The notes below the pieces were generated by a model. The model saw nothing but the letters and a program-made list of their open reading frames with translations. It did no database searches and was not told the origin of the DNA. 64,000 nucleotides of DNA from GCA-003244245 sp050700115 (lineage in GTDB: Bacteria > Actinomycetota > Actinomycetes > Mycobacteriales > Pseudonocardiaceae), in NCBI GenBank assembly GCA_050700115.1, contig JBOHGG010000009.1, positions 66,394-130,393 on the forward strand, written 5' to 3'. Made by a program: the position numbers and the translations under genes. Positions 36,380 to 44,489 of the stretch are shown in pieces (position 1 is the first letter of the stretch; each line of letters begins with the position of its first letter).

Positions 36380-37468
36380 GTGACACCTCAGCGGCACGGT
36401 GCAGTGCTCGCCCTTGCGGCGACCAGCGCACTTCTGGTCTCCGCCTGCGGCGCGTCGAACGAATCGCCGAACCCCGGCGGCGAGAACCTGTCCGGCACGA
36501 TCTCGGGCGCGGGTGCCAGTTCGCAGGCCGCGGCGATGCAGGCCTGGATCGCTGGTTTCAACGGAGTGGCCCCCGACGTCACCGTGAACTACGACCCGGT
36601 CGGGTCCGGGGGTGGCCGTGAGCAGTTCATCGCCGGTGGTACTGCATTCGCCGGCACCGATGCCTACCTCGACGAGGAGGAGCTCCCGCTGGCGCAGCAG
36701 CGCTGCGGCGGCGACATCGTCGAGGTTCCCCTCTACATCTCGCCGATCGCGATCGTTTACAACCTCGAGGGTGTCGACAATCTGAACCTGCGTCCGGCGA
36801 CGATCGCCGGAATCTTCGCCCAGAAGATCACCAACTGGAACGACCCGGCCATCGCCGCGGACAACCCGGGCGCCACGTTGCCTAATCTGCGGATCACCCC
36901 GGTGAACCGGTCGGACGAGTCCGGCACCACCGAGAACTTCACTGAGTACCTCAAGGCGGCGGCCGCCCAGGTGTGGACCTTCGAAGCGAGCGGCGACTGG
37001 CCGGTGCCGGGTGGAGCGGCTGCGCAGGGCACCTCGGGCGTGGTCGGCGCGGTGCAGGCCGGCAACGGGACTATCGGCTATGCCGACGCGAGTCAGGCAG
37101 GGGACCTGGGGGTCGCCGGCGTCGGGGTCGGCTCGGACTTCGTGAAGCCCACCGCTGAGGCGGCATCGGCGGTCGTGCAGGCGTCGACCCGGGTGGAAGG
37201 GCGCGGCGAGCACAGCTTCGCCTACGACCTGGCCCGCGACACCACCCAGTCGGGCGCCTACCCGGTCGTGCTGGTGTCCTACAACCTGGCCTGCGGCACC
37301 TACTCCAACGCTGCCGACGGAAACCTCGTGAAGGCGTTGTTCACCTATATCGCCAGCAGGCAAGGCCAGGAGGCGGCTGCGCAGAACGCCGGCTCCGCGC
37401 CGATCTCGGATGCGCTGCGCACGCAGCTGCAGCCGGCGATCGACGCCATCGGGACCGCAGGGAGCTGA
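36380..37468 (+). CDS. pstS: Phosphate-binding lipoprotein PstS
   Basis: 362 residues. GTG 36380 follows GGAGGA. The signal peptide ends at LVSAC (Cys about 23), then a Ser/Asn/Gly linker. Phosphate-binding segments are GTISGAGASSQAAAMQAW, YDPVGSGGGREQFIAGGTAFAGTDAYL and RSDESGTTENF. It is the extracytoplasmic receptor of the high-affinity Pst importer. It is first in pstS-pstC-pstA-pstB and sits behind a PHO box. Confidence 0.97.
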   Translation: MTPQRHGAVLALAATSALLVSACGASNESPNPGGENLSGTISGAGASSQAAAMQAWIAGFNGVAPDVTVNYDPVGSGGGREQFIAGGTAFAGTDAYLDEEELPLAQQRCGGDIVEVPLYISPIAIVYNLEGVDNLNLRPATIAGIFAQKITNWNDPAIAADNPGATLPNLRITPVNRSDESGTTENFTEYLKAAAAQVWTFEASGDWPVPGGAAAQGTSGVVGAVQAGNGTIGYADASQAGDLGVAGVGVGSDFVKPTAEAASAVVQASTRVEGRGEHSFAYDLARDTTQSGAYPVVLVSYNLACGTYSNAADGNLVKALFTYIASRQGQEAAAQNAGSAPISDALRTQLQPAIDAIGTAGS

Positions 37469-37504
37469 GCGGCGACGTGTGACTAGTCAGGAGCCCGCGA
37501 CGAC

Positions 37505-38455
37505 GTGAGCATCAGCACCGCTGCACCCAAAACCTCCGCGCCCAAGGCGGTTCAGCGGCCCGGCGACCGTATCTTCGCCGGCTTCGCGATCGGGGCCGGC
37601 ATCCTGATCCTCATCGTGCTGGCCGGCGTGGCCGCCTTCCTGCTGGTCGAGGCGTGGCCGGCGATCATCGCACCGGCCGAGGCCATTCCCGGCGGCGAGG
37701 GGCTGGTCGCCTACATCTGGCCGCTGATCTTCGGCACCCTGCTCGCGGCCGTGATCGCGCTGCTGGTCGCCACCCCGCTTGCCGTCTGCATCGCCCTGTT
37801 CATCACCCATTACGCCCCGCGGCGGCTGGCCCAGAGCCTGGGATACCTGGTCGACCTGCTCGCCGCTGTGCCGAGCATCATCTTCGGGCTCTGGGGGGCC
37901 ACGGTGCTCGCCCCGGCCACGGTGCCCTCGACGCGCTGGCTGGCGGACAATCTTGGGTTCATCCCGTTCTTCGCCGGGCCGGCCTCGAACATCGGCCGTA
38001 CCATGCTGGTCGCCGCGCTCGTCCTGGCGGTGATGATCCTGCCGATCATCACCGCGGTCAGCCGGGAGGTCTTCCTGCAGACCCCCAGGTTGCATGAGGA
38101 GGCATCGCTGGCGCTGGGCGCGACCCGCTGGGAGATGATCCGGATGGCGGTGCTGCCCTTCGGCCGGTCCGGCATCATCAGCGGCGCCATGCTCGGGCTG
38201 GGCCGGGCGCTGGGCGAGACGATGGCGGTGGCGATCGTGCTGTCGGTGTCCGGTGGCGTCACCTTCAACCTGATCAGCGACGGTAACCCTTCGACGATCG
38301 CGGCCAACATCGCGCTGGACTTTCCGGAATCCACCGGGCTCGATGTCAATGTGCTGGTCGCCTCCGGCCTGGTGCTGTTCGCTGTGACGCTGGCCGTGAA
38401 CATGCTCGCCCGAGCGATCATCAACCGACGCCGCGAGTTCTCGGGGGCGAACTGA
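37505..38455 (+). CDS. pstC: Phosphate ABC transporter permease PstC
   Basis: 316 residues, six predicted helices. It opens with RIFAGFAIGAGILILIVLAG and has AAVPSIIFGLWG, the conserved PstC loop, and an EAA motif in EEASLALGATRWEMIRMAVLP, followed by GLGRALGETMAVAIVLS. GTG 37505 is 36 bases after pstS. Its TGA overlaps the ATG of pstA. Together with PstA it forms the membrane channel. Confidence 0.96.
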   Translation: MSISTAAPKTSAPKAVQRPGDRIFAGFAIGAGILILIVLAGVAAFLLVEAWPAIIAPAEAIPGGEGLVAYIWPLIFGTLLAAVIALLVATPLAVCIALFITHYAPRRLAQSLGYLVDLLAAVPSIIFGLWGATVLAPATVPSTRWLADNLGFIPFFAGPASNIGRTMLVAALVLAVMILPIITAVSREVFLQTPRLHEEASLALGATRWEMIRMAVLPFGRSGIISGAMLGLGRALGETMAVAIVLSVSGGVTFNLISDGNPSTIAANIALDFPESTGLDVNVLVASGLVLFAVTLAVNMLARAIINRRREFSGAN

Positions 38456-39540
38456 TGTCTGTCTCCACGCCGCCGCGCGACCCGGAACGGGAGATCGACA
38501 CCTCGCTGGAGGCCATGCCCATCGTCCGCGGTTCGCTGCCTCAGTGGGCGACCCCGGGCGCGCTGATCGCGGTGGTCGTCGTCGTGGGCGGGCTGCTCGC
38601 GCTGATCGGCTTCAATGTCGTGCTGTTCGTGCTGGCGACGGCGGTGTTGTTCGGCGTCGCGATGTATCTCTGGTCTCGCGCGGTCGAGGGTCCGCGAAAG
38701 GCCACCGACCGGCTTGTCACGATCGTCGTGTCCGGGGCGTTCCTGCTCGCGCTGGCGCCGCTGGTCTCGGTGGTTCTCACCGTGTTGGTCAACGGCCTGG
38801 CCCGGTTCGACAGCGTGTTCTTCACCAGTTCGATGTCCGGTGTCGTCGGGGCGGGCGGCGGCGCCTACCACGCTATTGTCGGCACTCTGGTCATCACCGG
38901 GCTGGCTGCGGCCATGTCCATCCCGGTGGGGCTGCTCGCCGCCATCTACCTGGTGGAGTACGGCACGGGCAGGCTGGCCCGAGCGATCACGTTCTTCGTC
39001 GACGTGATGACCGGCATCCCGTCCATCGTGGCCGGCTTGTTCGCCTACGCGCTGTTCGTGCTGTTCTTCGGTCCCGGCGTCCGGCTGGGCATCGCGGGGG
39101 CGGTCGCGCTGACCGTGCTCATGATCCCGGTCGTGGTCCGCGCCACCGAAGAAATGCTCAAGATCGTGCCGAACGAGTTGCGCGAGGCCTCCTACGCCTT
39201 GGGCGTCCCCAAATGGCGGACCATCGTCAAGGTCGTGCTGCCGACCACCATCGCCGGCATCGGCACCGGCATCACGCTGGCCATCGCCCGGGTGATCGGC
39301 GAGACCGCGCCGCTGCTGATCACGGTCGGTCTCACGACCGCGGTCAACCTCAATCCGTTCGAAGGACGGATGGCGACGCTTCCGGTATTTTCGTACTACT
39401 CCTACGCCACACCCGGAATACCACGGGACGCGTTCATCGATCGGGCCTGGGCGGCGGCGTTGGTCCTGATCGTCATCGTGATGGCCCTGAACCTCGTCGC
39501 CCGTCTCATCTCCCGCCTGTTTGCTCCCAAGATCGGTTAG
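38455..39540 (+). CDS. pstA: Phosphate ABC transporter permease PstA
   Basis: 361 residues, longer than most PstA because of an N-terminal cytosolic part and two extra hydrophobic segments (PGALIAVVVVVGGLLALIG, VLFVLATAVLFGVAMYLW). The core has VDVMTGIPSIVAGLFAYALF, the EAA loop REASYALGVPKWRTIVKVVLP and VIGETAPLLITVG. Start and stop overlap by one base with pstC (TGATG). pstB begins eight bases after its stop. Confidence 0.95.
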   Translation: MSVSTPPRDPEREIDTSLEAMPIVRGSLPQWATPGALIAVVVVVGGLLALIGFNVVLFVLATAVLFGVAMYLWSRAVEGPRKATDRLVTIVVSGAFLLALAPLVSVVLTVLVNGLARFDSVFFTSSMSGVVGAGGGAYHAIVGTLVITGLAAAMSIPVGLLAAIYLVEYGTGRLARAITFFVDVMTGIPSIVAGLFAYALFVLFFGPGVRLGIAGAVALTVLMIPVVVRATEEMLKIVPNELREASYALGVPKWRTIVKVVLPTTIAGIGTGITLAIARVIGETAPLLITVGLTTAVNLNPFEGRMATLPVFSYYSYATPGIPRDAFIDRAWAAALVLIVIVMALNLVARLISRLFAPKIG

Positions 39541-39548
39541 GACCTCCT

Positions 39549-40328
39549 GTGGCCAAGGGCATCGCCGTGTCGAACCTCGACATCTACTACGGGAACTTCC
39601 TGGCCGTGCAGGACGTCACCATGACCATCAAGCCGCAGGCCGTCACCGCCCTGATCGGACCGTCCGGCTGCGGCAAGTCGACGTTTCTGCGCTCGCTCAA
39701 CCGCATGCACGAGGTCATCCCGGGTGCGCGGGTCGAGGGCACCGTCGACCTGGACGGCCAGAACCTGTACGGCGCGGGCGTCGACCCGGTCAGCGTGCGC
39801 CGCCAGATCGGGATGGTTTTCCAGCGGCCGAACCCGTTCCCGACCATGTCGGTTTATGAGAACGTCGCGGCCGGGATGCGGCTGATCAACAAGCGGATGC
39901 AGAAATCGAAGTTGAACGACCTGGTGGAGCAGTCGCTGCGTGGGTCCAACCTCTGGGAGGAGGTCAAGGACCGGCTGGGCAAGCCCGGTTCCGGCCTCTC
40001 CGGTGGTCAGCAGCAGCGGCTGTGCATCGCCCGCGCCATCGCCATCAAGCCCGACGTGCTGCTGATGGACGAGCCGTGCTCGGCGCTGGACCCGATTTCG
40101 ACGCTGGCCATCGAGGACCTGATCAACGAGCTGAAGAAGGACTACACGATCGTCATCGTCACGCACAACATGCAGCAGGCGGCCAGGGTCAGCGACGTGA
40201 CCGGATTCTTCAACATCGAGGGCACCGGCAAGCCCGGCAAGCTGATCGAGATGGACATCACCAACACGATTTTCTCCAACCCGGCGCAGAAGTCCACCGA
40301 AGACTACGTCTCTGGCCGCTTCGGCTGA
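39549..40328 (+). CDS. pstB: Phosphate ABC transporter ATPase PstB
   Basis: 259 residues, standard PstB length. Walker A GPSGCGKST, Q-loop VFQRPNPFPTMSVYENV, signature LSGGQQQRLCIARAI, Walker B VLLMDEPCSALDP and H-loop VIVTHNMQQA. The GTG start at 39549 is the codon before AKGIAVSNLDIYYG; CCTCC rather than a good ribosome site precedes it, so translation may depend on coupling with pstA. It converges with phoU seven bases beyond its stop. Confidence 0.97.
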   Translation: MAKGIAVSNLDIYYGNFLAVQDVTMTIKPQAVTALIGPSGCGKSTFLRSLNRMHEVIPGARVEGTVDLDGQNLYGAGVDPVSVRRQIGMVFQRPNPFPTMSVYENVAAGMRLINKRMQKSKLNDLVEQSLRGSNLWEEVKDRLGKPGSGLSGGQQQRLCIARAIAIKPDVLLMDEPCSALDPISTLAIEDLINELKKDYTIVIVTHNMQQAARVSDVTGFFNIEGTGKPGKLIEMDITNTIFSNPAQKSTEDYVSGRFG

Positions 40329-40335
40329 CGCCGGT

Positions 40336-40992
40336 TCAGACCGGCTGTGGGCCGGGCATCCGGCCGGTCACCAGGTAGATCACGCGGCGGGCCACCGACA
40401 CCGCGTGGTCGGCATAGCGCTCGTAGAAGCGGGCCAGCAGCGTCACGTCGACAGCGGCGGCCACCCCGTGCGGCCAGTCCCGGGCCATCAGCACGGTGAA
40501 CATGTGCCGGTGCAGATCATCCATGGCGTCGTCGTCGGACTCCAACTCGCCGGCCCGCTCCAGGTCCCGGGAGTGGATCACCTCGCCCGCCTTGAGCGCC
40601 AGCGCCACCGCGACCCGGCCCATCTCGGCGAAGTAGGGGCGGACCTGCTCGGGCAGTACGTGTTCGGGGTGCCGGCGGCGCGCGGCCTGGGCGACGTGCA
40701 GCGCGAGGTCGCCCATTCGTTCCAGGTCGCCGGCGGCGTGGATCGCGGCGAGGACGACCCGCAGGTCGGTCGCCACCGGGGCCTGCAGCGCCAGGGCGGC
40801 GTAGGAGCGGTCCTCGGCGATCGCCCGCAGGTCGTCGATTCTGGCGTCATCGGAGATGACCTCGTCGGCGAGCTGGAGATCGCGCTCGAGCAGCGCGGTC
40901 GTGGCCTTCTCCATCGCCGAGGCGACGACCGCGCACATCTCGGCGAGGTGGTCGCCGAGCTGGCCGAGCTGATCCTGGAAGGCTTCCCGCAT
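40336..40992 (-). CDS. phoU: Phosphate transport regulator PhoU
   Basis: 218 residues, two three-helix PhoU repeats. It opens MREAFQDQLGQLGDHLAEM; metal-cluster acidic motifs DARIDDLRAIAED and ESDDDAMDDLHRHMF mark the two halves, and ERYADHAVSVARRVIYLVTG closes the second. It damps Pst uptake and signals phosphate sufficiency to the PhoR/PhoP pair, which is not in the window. It has its own PHO-box candidate 28-60 bases upstream, so it is transcribed apart from pstSCAB. Confidence 0.96.
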   Translation of the reverse strand: MREAFQDQLGQLGDHLAEMCAVVASAMEKATTALLERDLQLADEVISDDARIDDLRAIAEDRSYAALALQAPVATDLRVVLAAIHAAGDLERMGDLALHVAQAARRRHPEHVLPEQVRPYFAEMGRVAVALALKAGEVIHSRDLERAGELESDDDAMDDLHRHMFTVLMARDWPHGVAAAVDVTLLARFYERYADHAVSVARRVIYLVTGRMPGPQPV

Positions 40993-41019
40993 AGCAGCAG
41001 ACTAATTGTGTCGCTCCAT

Positions 41020-41052
41020 CGAAGGGCAACTTCACGTGAACGCCCCGTGAAT
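41020..41052 (-). promoter_or_regulatory. PHO box upstream of phoU
   Basis: Read on the minus strand, three 11-base units in register: ATTCACGGGGC (41052-41042), GTTCACGTGAA (41041-41031) and GTTGCCCTTCG (41030-41020). The first two carry the TTCAC core of PhoP sites. It ends 27 bases before the phoU start codon. Confidence 0.65.
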
Positions 41053-41071
41053 CGTCTTCTCTCCCGGGTCG

Positions 41072-41518
41072 TCAGCCGCCCCAACCGCCCTGGACCATGG
41101 TCTGGAACAGCCACCGCCCGTCCTTCTTCACCAACAGGTCGCCATAGCGCACCGGTTGGGTCTGCCCGCCGTACGTCACGGTGCCCTCGGTGATCACGAA
41201 GACCAGTCCGTCCGAGATGAAGTGCGGGGTCCTGATCGACTCCATTGTCACGTCGTCGCCCGACCCACCCATCACCTCGGCCATCTGGGCGAGGTACTGC
41301 CCCCGGCTGCACTGCTCCGCCTGACCGTTGCCGGCCCCGTCGTCGGTCACCTCGTTGAGTGGGAACATCGCCATGTCCGCCATCGCCTCGAAGTCCTGCT
41401 TCGCCGCGAGCGCGTCGTACTTCGCGAACCAGGCTGCAACGCTCGCCCGATCCTCGTCCGACGCGACGATGCCATTGCTGGCCGGAAAGTCCTGCACGTC
41501 TCCCACCTCCATGCTCAT
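41072..41518 (-). CDS. NTF2/SnoaL-like protein
   Basis: 148 residues; cone-shaped alpha+beta-barrel fold inferred from VAAWFAKYDALAAKQDFEAMADMAMFP in the N-terminal helices and the strands FVITEGTVTYGG and LLVKKDGRWLFQTMVQGGW at the end. The family includes ketosteroid-isomerase-like enzymes and calcium/calmodulin-kinase association domains; no catalytic residue can be assigned. The start is ATG 41518, preceded on its strand by a possible TATAGT -10 and a palindrome. It is separate from the pst locus. Confidence 0.8.
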   Translation of the reverse strand: MSMEVGDVQDFPASNGIVASDEDRASVAAWFAKYDALAAKQDFEAMADMAMFPLNEVTDDGAGNGQAEQCSRGQYLAQMAEVMGGSGDDVTMESIRTPHFISDGLVFVITEGTVTYGGQTQPVRYGDLLVKKDGRWLFQTMVQGGWGG

Positions 41519-41545
41519 TCTCGAGTTGGGCTCACCCTTAAACTA

Positions 41546-41575
41546 CGTACTTCGTACGGGGCATCAGTCACTATA
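41546..41575 (-). promoter_or_regulatory. Possible promoter and operator of the NTF2-like gene
   Basis: On the minus strand TATAGT (41575-41570) could be a -10 element. Just downstream lies CGTAC-GAA-GTACG (41558-41546), a perfect palindrome with a 3-base centre, placed where a repressor would block transcription. No good -35 is visible. Confidence 0.35.
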
Positions 41576-41709
41576 CCGCACGCTGTACGGAGTTTTCTGG
41601 CCGGCGTTCTAGCGGCTCGGCTCCTCACCGGCGACAGCCTGCGCGTCCGGTCGCCAACGGCGGGAACGGCACGAACACGGCTGTCCGGGACGCGCACAGC
41701 CTGTGACGA

Positions 41710-42389
41710 TCATGTGACAGTCTGCGGCAACCCCGAACTGCCGTTAGAGGGCTTAGCCGGCACGGCCGTCATGATCGAGTCAACTGTGCGGTCTGAGTCG
41801 GCTCCAGGGCAATAGTCGGGCGCGTGTCTGTCGGCGCCGCGGCCCGTGAACTGGACGAGAGCGACGTCTGGCAGGACTGAAATGTCGCTGGCGTCGAGTT
41901 CACGGGCAAGCCAGCCACGGAACATGCGTGGTCGGGATGGGGCGACGCCCGGCTAGTGATGGAGTCCTCACGAAGTAGCTCATCAAGCTCAGCGCCTTGT
42001 ACTATATCGGCCGCCAACAGTCGGGCTGCAATCAGCTCAAGCCGAACCCGCTGCTCCCGAAGATATGCTTCAACCCGGTTCGTGATCCCGGTAATATCGT
42101 TAATTCCTATTTGCTGACATAGCTTGTGCGCAAACAGTAGGTCATCAAGTCCGGTCGGCCTGGCCGTTGGTGTCCATTTCCCGAAAACCACTTCTTCCGC
42201 GAACGGACCCCCATACCAGATCCATACCAGGTCGAGCTTTAATGGCTTTCCGCGGAGGAGTGTCCCGCCCGCGCCATCGCTACCATACAGTTTAATGGTG
42301 GCGACGCCAACGCCACGTGAGGCGGCAACGAGGGCGTGCCCAGCTTCATGCACGGCTGCCCTGTTCCGGTCTGTATCCGCAAAGCCCAT
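41710..42389 (-). CDS. Stand-alone M41-like (FtsH-type) zinc peptidase domain
   Basis: 206 residues with no AAA domain. It opens with HEAGHALVAASRGVG, the zinc-binding HExxH helix; GPFAEEVVFGKWTP follows as in FtsH peptidase domains (GG-x-AAEE), and TGLDDLLFAHKL could give the third, Asp, ligand. Helical sequence runs to about residue 145. The remaining 60 residues are low-complexity and are encoded by sequence that includes palindromic element B (41846-41903), so the original stop may have been lost. The start is ATG 42389. Substrate is unknown; a role in a phage- or TA-like setting is possible. Confidence 0.7.
41846..41903. repeat. 58-bp palindromic element, copy B, inside a coding region
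   Basis: Left arm 41846-41867 (GTGAACTGGACGAGAGCGAC) and right arm 41882-41903 (TGTCGCTGG then CGTCGAGTTCAC) around a 14-base loop, as in copy A. It lies within the C-terminal tail of the M41-like gene and is translated there as a stretch including VNSTPATFQSCQTSLSSS. Confidence 0.85.
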
Positions 42390-42467
42390 GCAGGGAGCCT
42401 AGGCCGTGTCCCACCAGATCGTTGAACAGGGATCGCGGAGCCGACCCGCTGCTGGTGGGTAAGGCCC

Positions 42468-42526
42468 GCGAACTCGACGCCACGGACGTTTCGCGTGAGC
42501 GCGGACGTCGGCGGTGTCGTGTTCAC
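42468..42526. repeat. 59-bp palindromic element, copy C
   Basis: Left arm 42468-42489 (GCGAACTCGACGCC then GGACGT) and right arm ending 42526 (ACGTCGGC then GTGTTCAC) around about 14 bases. It is more diverged than A and B. It lies in the divergent gap between the M41-like gene and the methyltransferase gene. Confidence 0.7.
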
Positions 42527-42592
42527 GGCGGTGACGTCATCGAGGGTGATTGCGCTTGACCTGAACCGCGCTTGAGCTTCTATGGTCGGGGG

Positions 42593-43306
42593 ATGGACTT
42601 CACCGAGGCCGAGCGCAGCTGCCTGATGACACCGGATGAGCCGGAACGAGTGGCGGACGCACCGGCACCGGGGGAGACGACAACACCGTCGCGGGCCGTC
42701 TTCGACGAGGCGTACACATCCCGCACCGCGCCATGGGTGATCGGCCAACCGCAGCCGGCTATCGTCGCCCTGGAACGCGGCGGTTGGATCCACGGCAGCG
42801 TGCTCGATTCCGGCTGCGGCACGGGGGAGCACACCATCCACCTCACTCGGCTTGGCTATGACGTCCACGGCATCGACTCCTCGGAGCACGCGATCGACCA
42901 GGCCCGTGCCAACACCGCCGAGCGCAACGTCGCAGCTCGGTTCGAGGTCGCCGATGCGCTGCAGTTGGGCCATGACCAGATCTACGACACGGTCGTCGAC
43001 AGCGCGTTGTTTCACATCTTCGACTCCGGAGACCGCGGCCGGTACGTGCGCAGTCTGCACCGCGCCTGCCGCCCGGACGCGCTAGTCCACGTACTCGCGC
43101 TGTCCGACACCGGGCCGGGCTTCGGACCCCAGGTCAGCGACACGGTGATCCGGGAGGCGTTCGGCGAAGGATGGGCCCTGGAGGACCTGCGACCAAGCCA
43201 GTATCGAGGCGTCATTGCCAGCAGCACCCACGCTGCCGCACTCGGGCGCCCGGTCGGCGACCTGGTTGATCTGCCCGCCTGGCTTGCCCGGGCGCGCCGG
43301 ATCTGA
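42593..43306 (+). CDS. Class I SAM-dependent methyltransferase
   Basis: 237 residues. The SAM-binding motif I is VLDSGCGTGEHTIHLTRLG (consensus D/E-x-GxGxG), followed by VHGIDSSEHAIDQARANTAE (acidic ribose-binding residue) and DTVVDSALFHIFD. The sequence after it, LHRACRPDALVHVLALSD, is the usual motif III region. The acceptor is unknown. ATG 42593 follows a G-run; TTG 42572 is an in-frame alternative. Confidence 0.88.
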   Translation: MDFTEAERSCLMTPDEPERVADAPAPGETTTPSRAVFDEAYTSRTAPWVIGQPQPAIVALERGGWIHGSVLDSGCGTGEHTIHLTRLGYDVHGIDSSEHAIDQARANTAERNVAARFEVADALQLGHDQIYDTVVDSALFHIFDSGDRGRYVRSLHRACRPDALVHVLALSDTGPGFGPQVSDTVIREAFGEGWALEDLRPSQYRGVIASSTHAAALGRPVGDLVDLPAWLARARRI

Positions 43307-43397
43307 CGGGACATCGGGCGGCTGCGGACCGATGAGTTCAGGGCCGCTGCGGCGTCGAAAGTGGTGACATGGTTCGAGCATCGCGAAGGGAGCCACC

Positions 43398-44198
43398 ATG
43401 CCCACCCGAGACACCGCGCCGATCGGGGCGCCCTGCTGGATCGACCTGATGACCTCCGACACCGAGCGCAGCCGGGCGTTCTACTGCCAGCTGTTCGGCT
43501 GGACCGCGGGGGACCCCGCCGAACAGTTCGGCGGCTACTTCAATTTCACCAAGGACGGCGTCTTGGTCGCTGGATGCATGGCCAGCCAGCCCGGCTCGGA
43601 GATACCGGACGTCTGGTCGGTCTACCTGGCCACCGACGACGCCAGAAAGACCGTCGACGCCGCCGTCGCCCACGGAGGCCAGGTCCACGTCCACGCCATG
43701 GATGTCGGTGACCTCGGCACCATGGCCCTCATCAGCGACCCCAGCGGCGCCGGAATCGGTGTCTGGCAGCCCGGTCGCCACCCGGGCTTCGGGGTCCTCG
43801 GCGAGCCCGGTGCACCGAGCTGGTTCGAACTGCACACCCGGGACTACCAGGACGCCGTCGCCTTCTATCGCACCGTGTTCGGCTGGGACACCCATATCGT
43901 CAGCGACACCGCGGAATTCCGCTACACGACCCTCAGCCATGGCGAGGAATGGCTGGCAGGGGTCATGGATGCCGCGGGTTTCCTCCCTGACGGTGTCCCC
44001 GCTCACTGGTCGGTCTACTTCGGGGTCGACGACACCGACGCCGCGCTGGCAAGAATCGTCGACCTCGGCGGCTCGATCGTGACGACTGCCCAGGACACGC
44101 CATACGGCCGCCTCGCGGCAGCCGCAGATCCGACCGGCGCCCAGTTCAAGCTCGTCGGTCCCAACGTGGCCATATCGGCCAGCAACTCCTCGAGCTGA
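43398..44198 (+). CDS. Two-domain VOC (glyoxalase/bleomycin-resistance fold) protein
   Basis: 266 residues made of two similar halves. Half 1 opens GAPCWIDLMTSDTERSRAFYCQLFGW and half 2 opens GAPSWFELHTRDYQDAVAFYRTVFGWD. Each ends with a DPSGA/DPTGA strand. The AGCMA and AGVMDAAG strands are typical of the actinobacterial group that resembles 27 kDa antigen Cfp30B-type proteins. Metal-ligand positions are poorly conserved, so enzymatic activity is uncertain. ATG 43398 follows GAAGGGAG. Confidence 0.9.
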   Translation: MPTRDTAPIGAPCWIDLMTSDTERSRAFYCQLFGWTAGDPAEQFGGYFNFTKDGVLVAGCMASQPGSEIPDVWSVYLATDDARKTVDAAVAHGGQVHVHAMDVGDLGTMALISDPSGAGIGVWQPGRHPGFGVLGEPGAPSWFELHTRDYQDAVAFYRTVFGWDTHIVSDTAEFRYTTLSHGEEWLAGVMDAAGFLPDGVPAHWSVYFGVDDTDAALARIVDLGGSIVTTAQDTPYGRLAAAADPTGAQFKLVGPNVAISASNSSS

Positions 44199-44489
44199 GG
44201 CGCCCGGCACACTGTGGAGAACGGCCTGCTCGGTCGATGGATCCGTCGATGAGACCCAGGAGCAGGGGGTGCGGGAAGGCGATCTTGAAACCGCCGTGGG
44301 TGTGGTCGGCGCCTGCGTGCGTGGAGGGCGTCCATTGTGACGCAGGTTGCAGACGCAACACGTTTTTGGGCACTGGTCTTTCCTGAGTTTTCCGCAATCG
44401 CGAATAGCCCGTTCGCACCCGGCGGCTGGGTTCGGCACGTGGTAGGCATCACAGCAGTGATGCCCGAGCTGATCGCCACGGGGAGAGTC

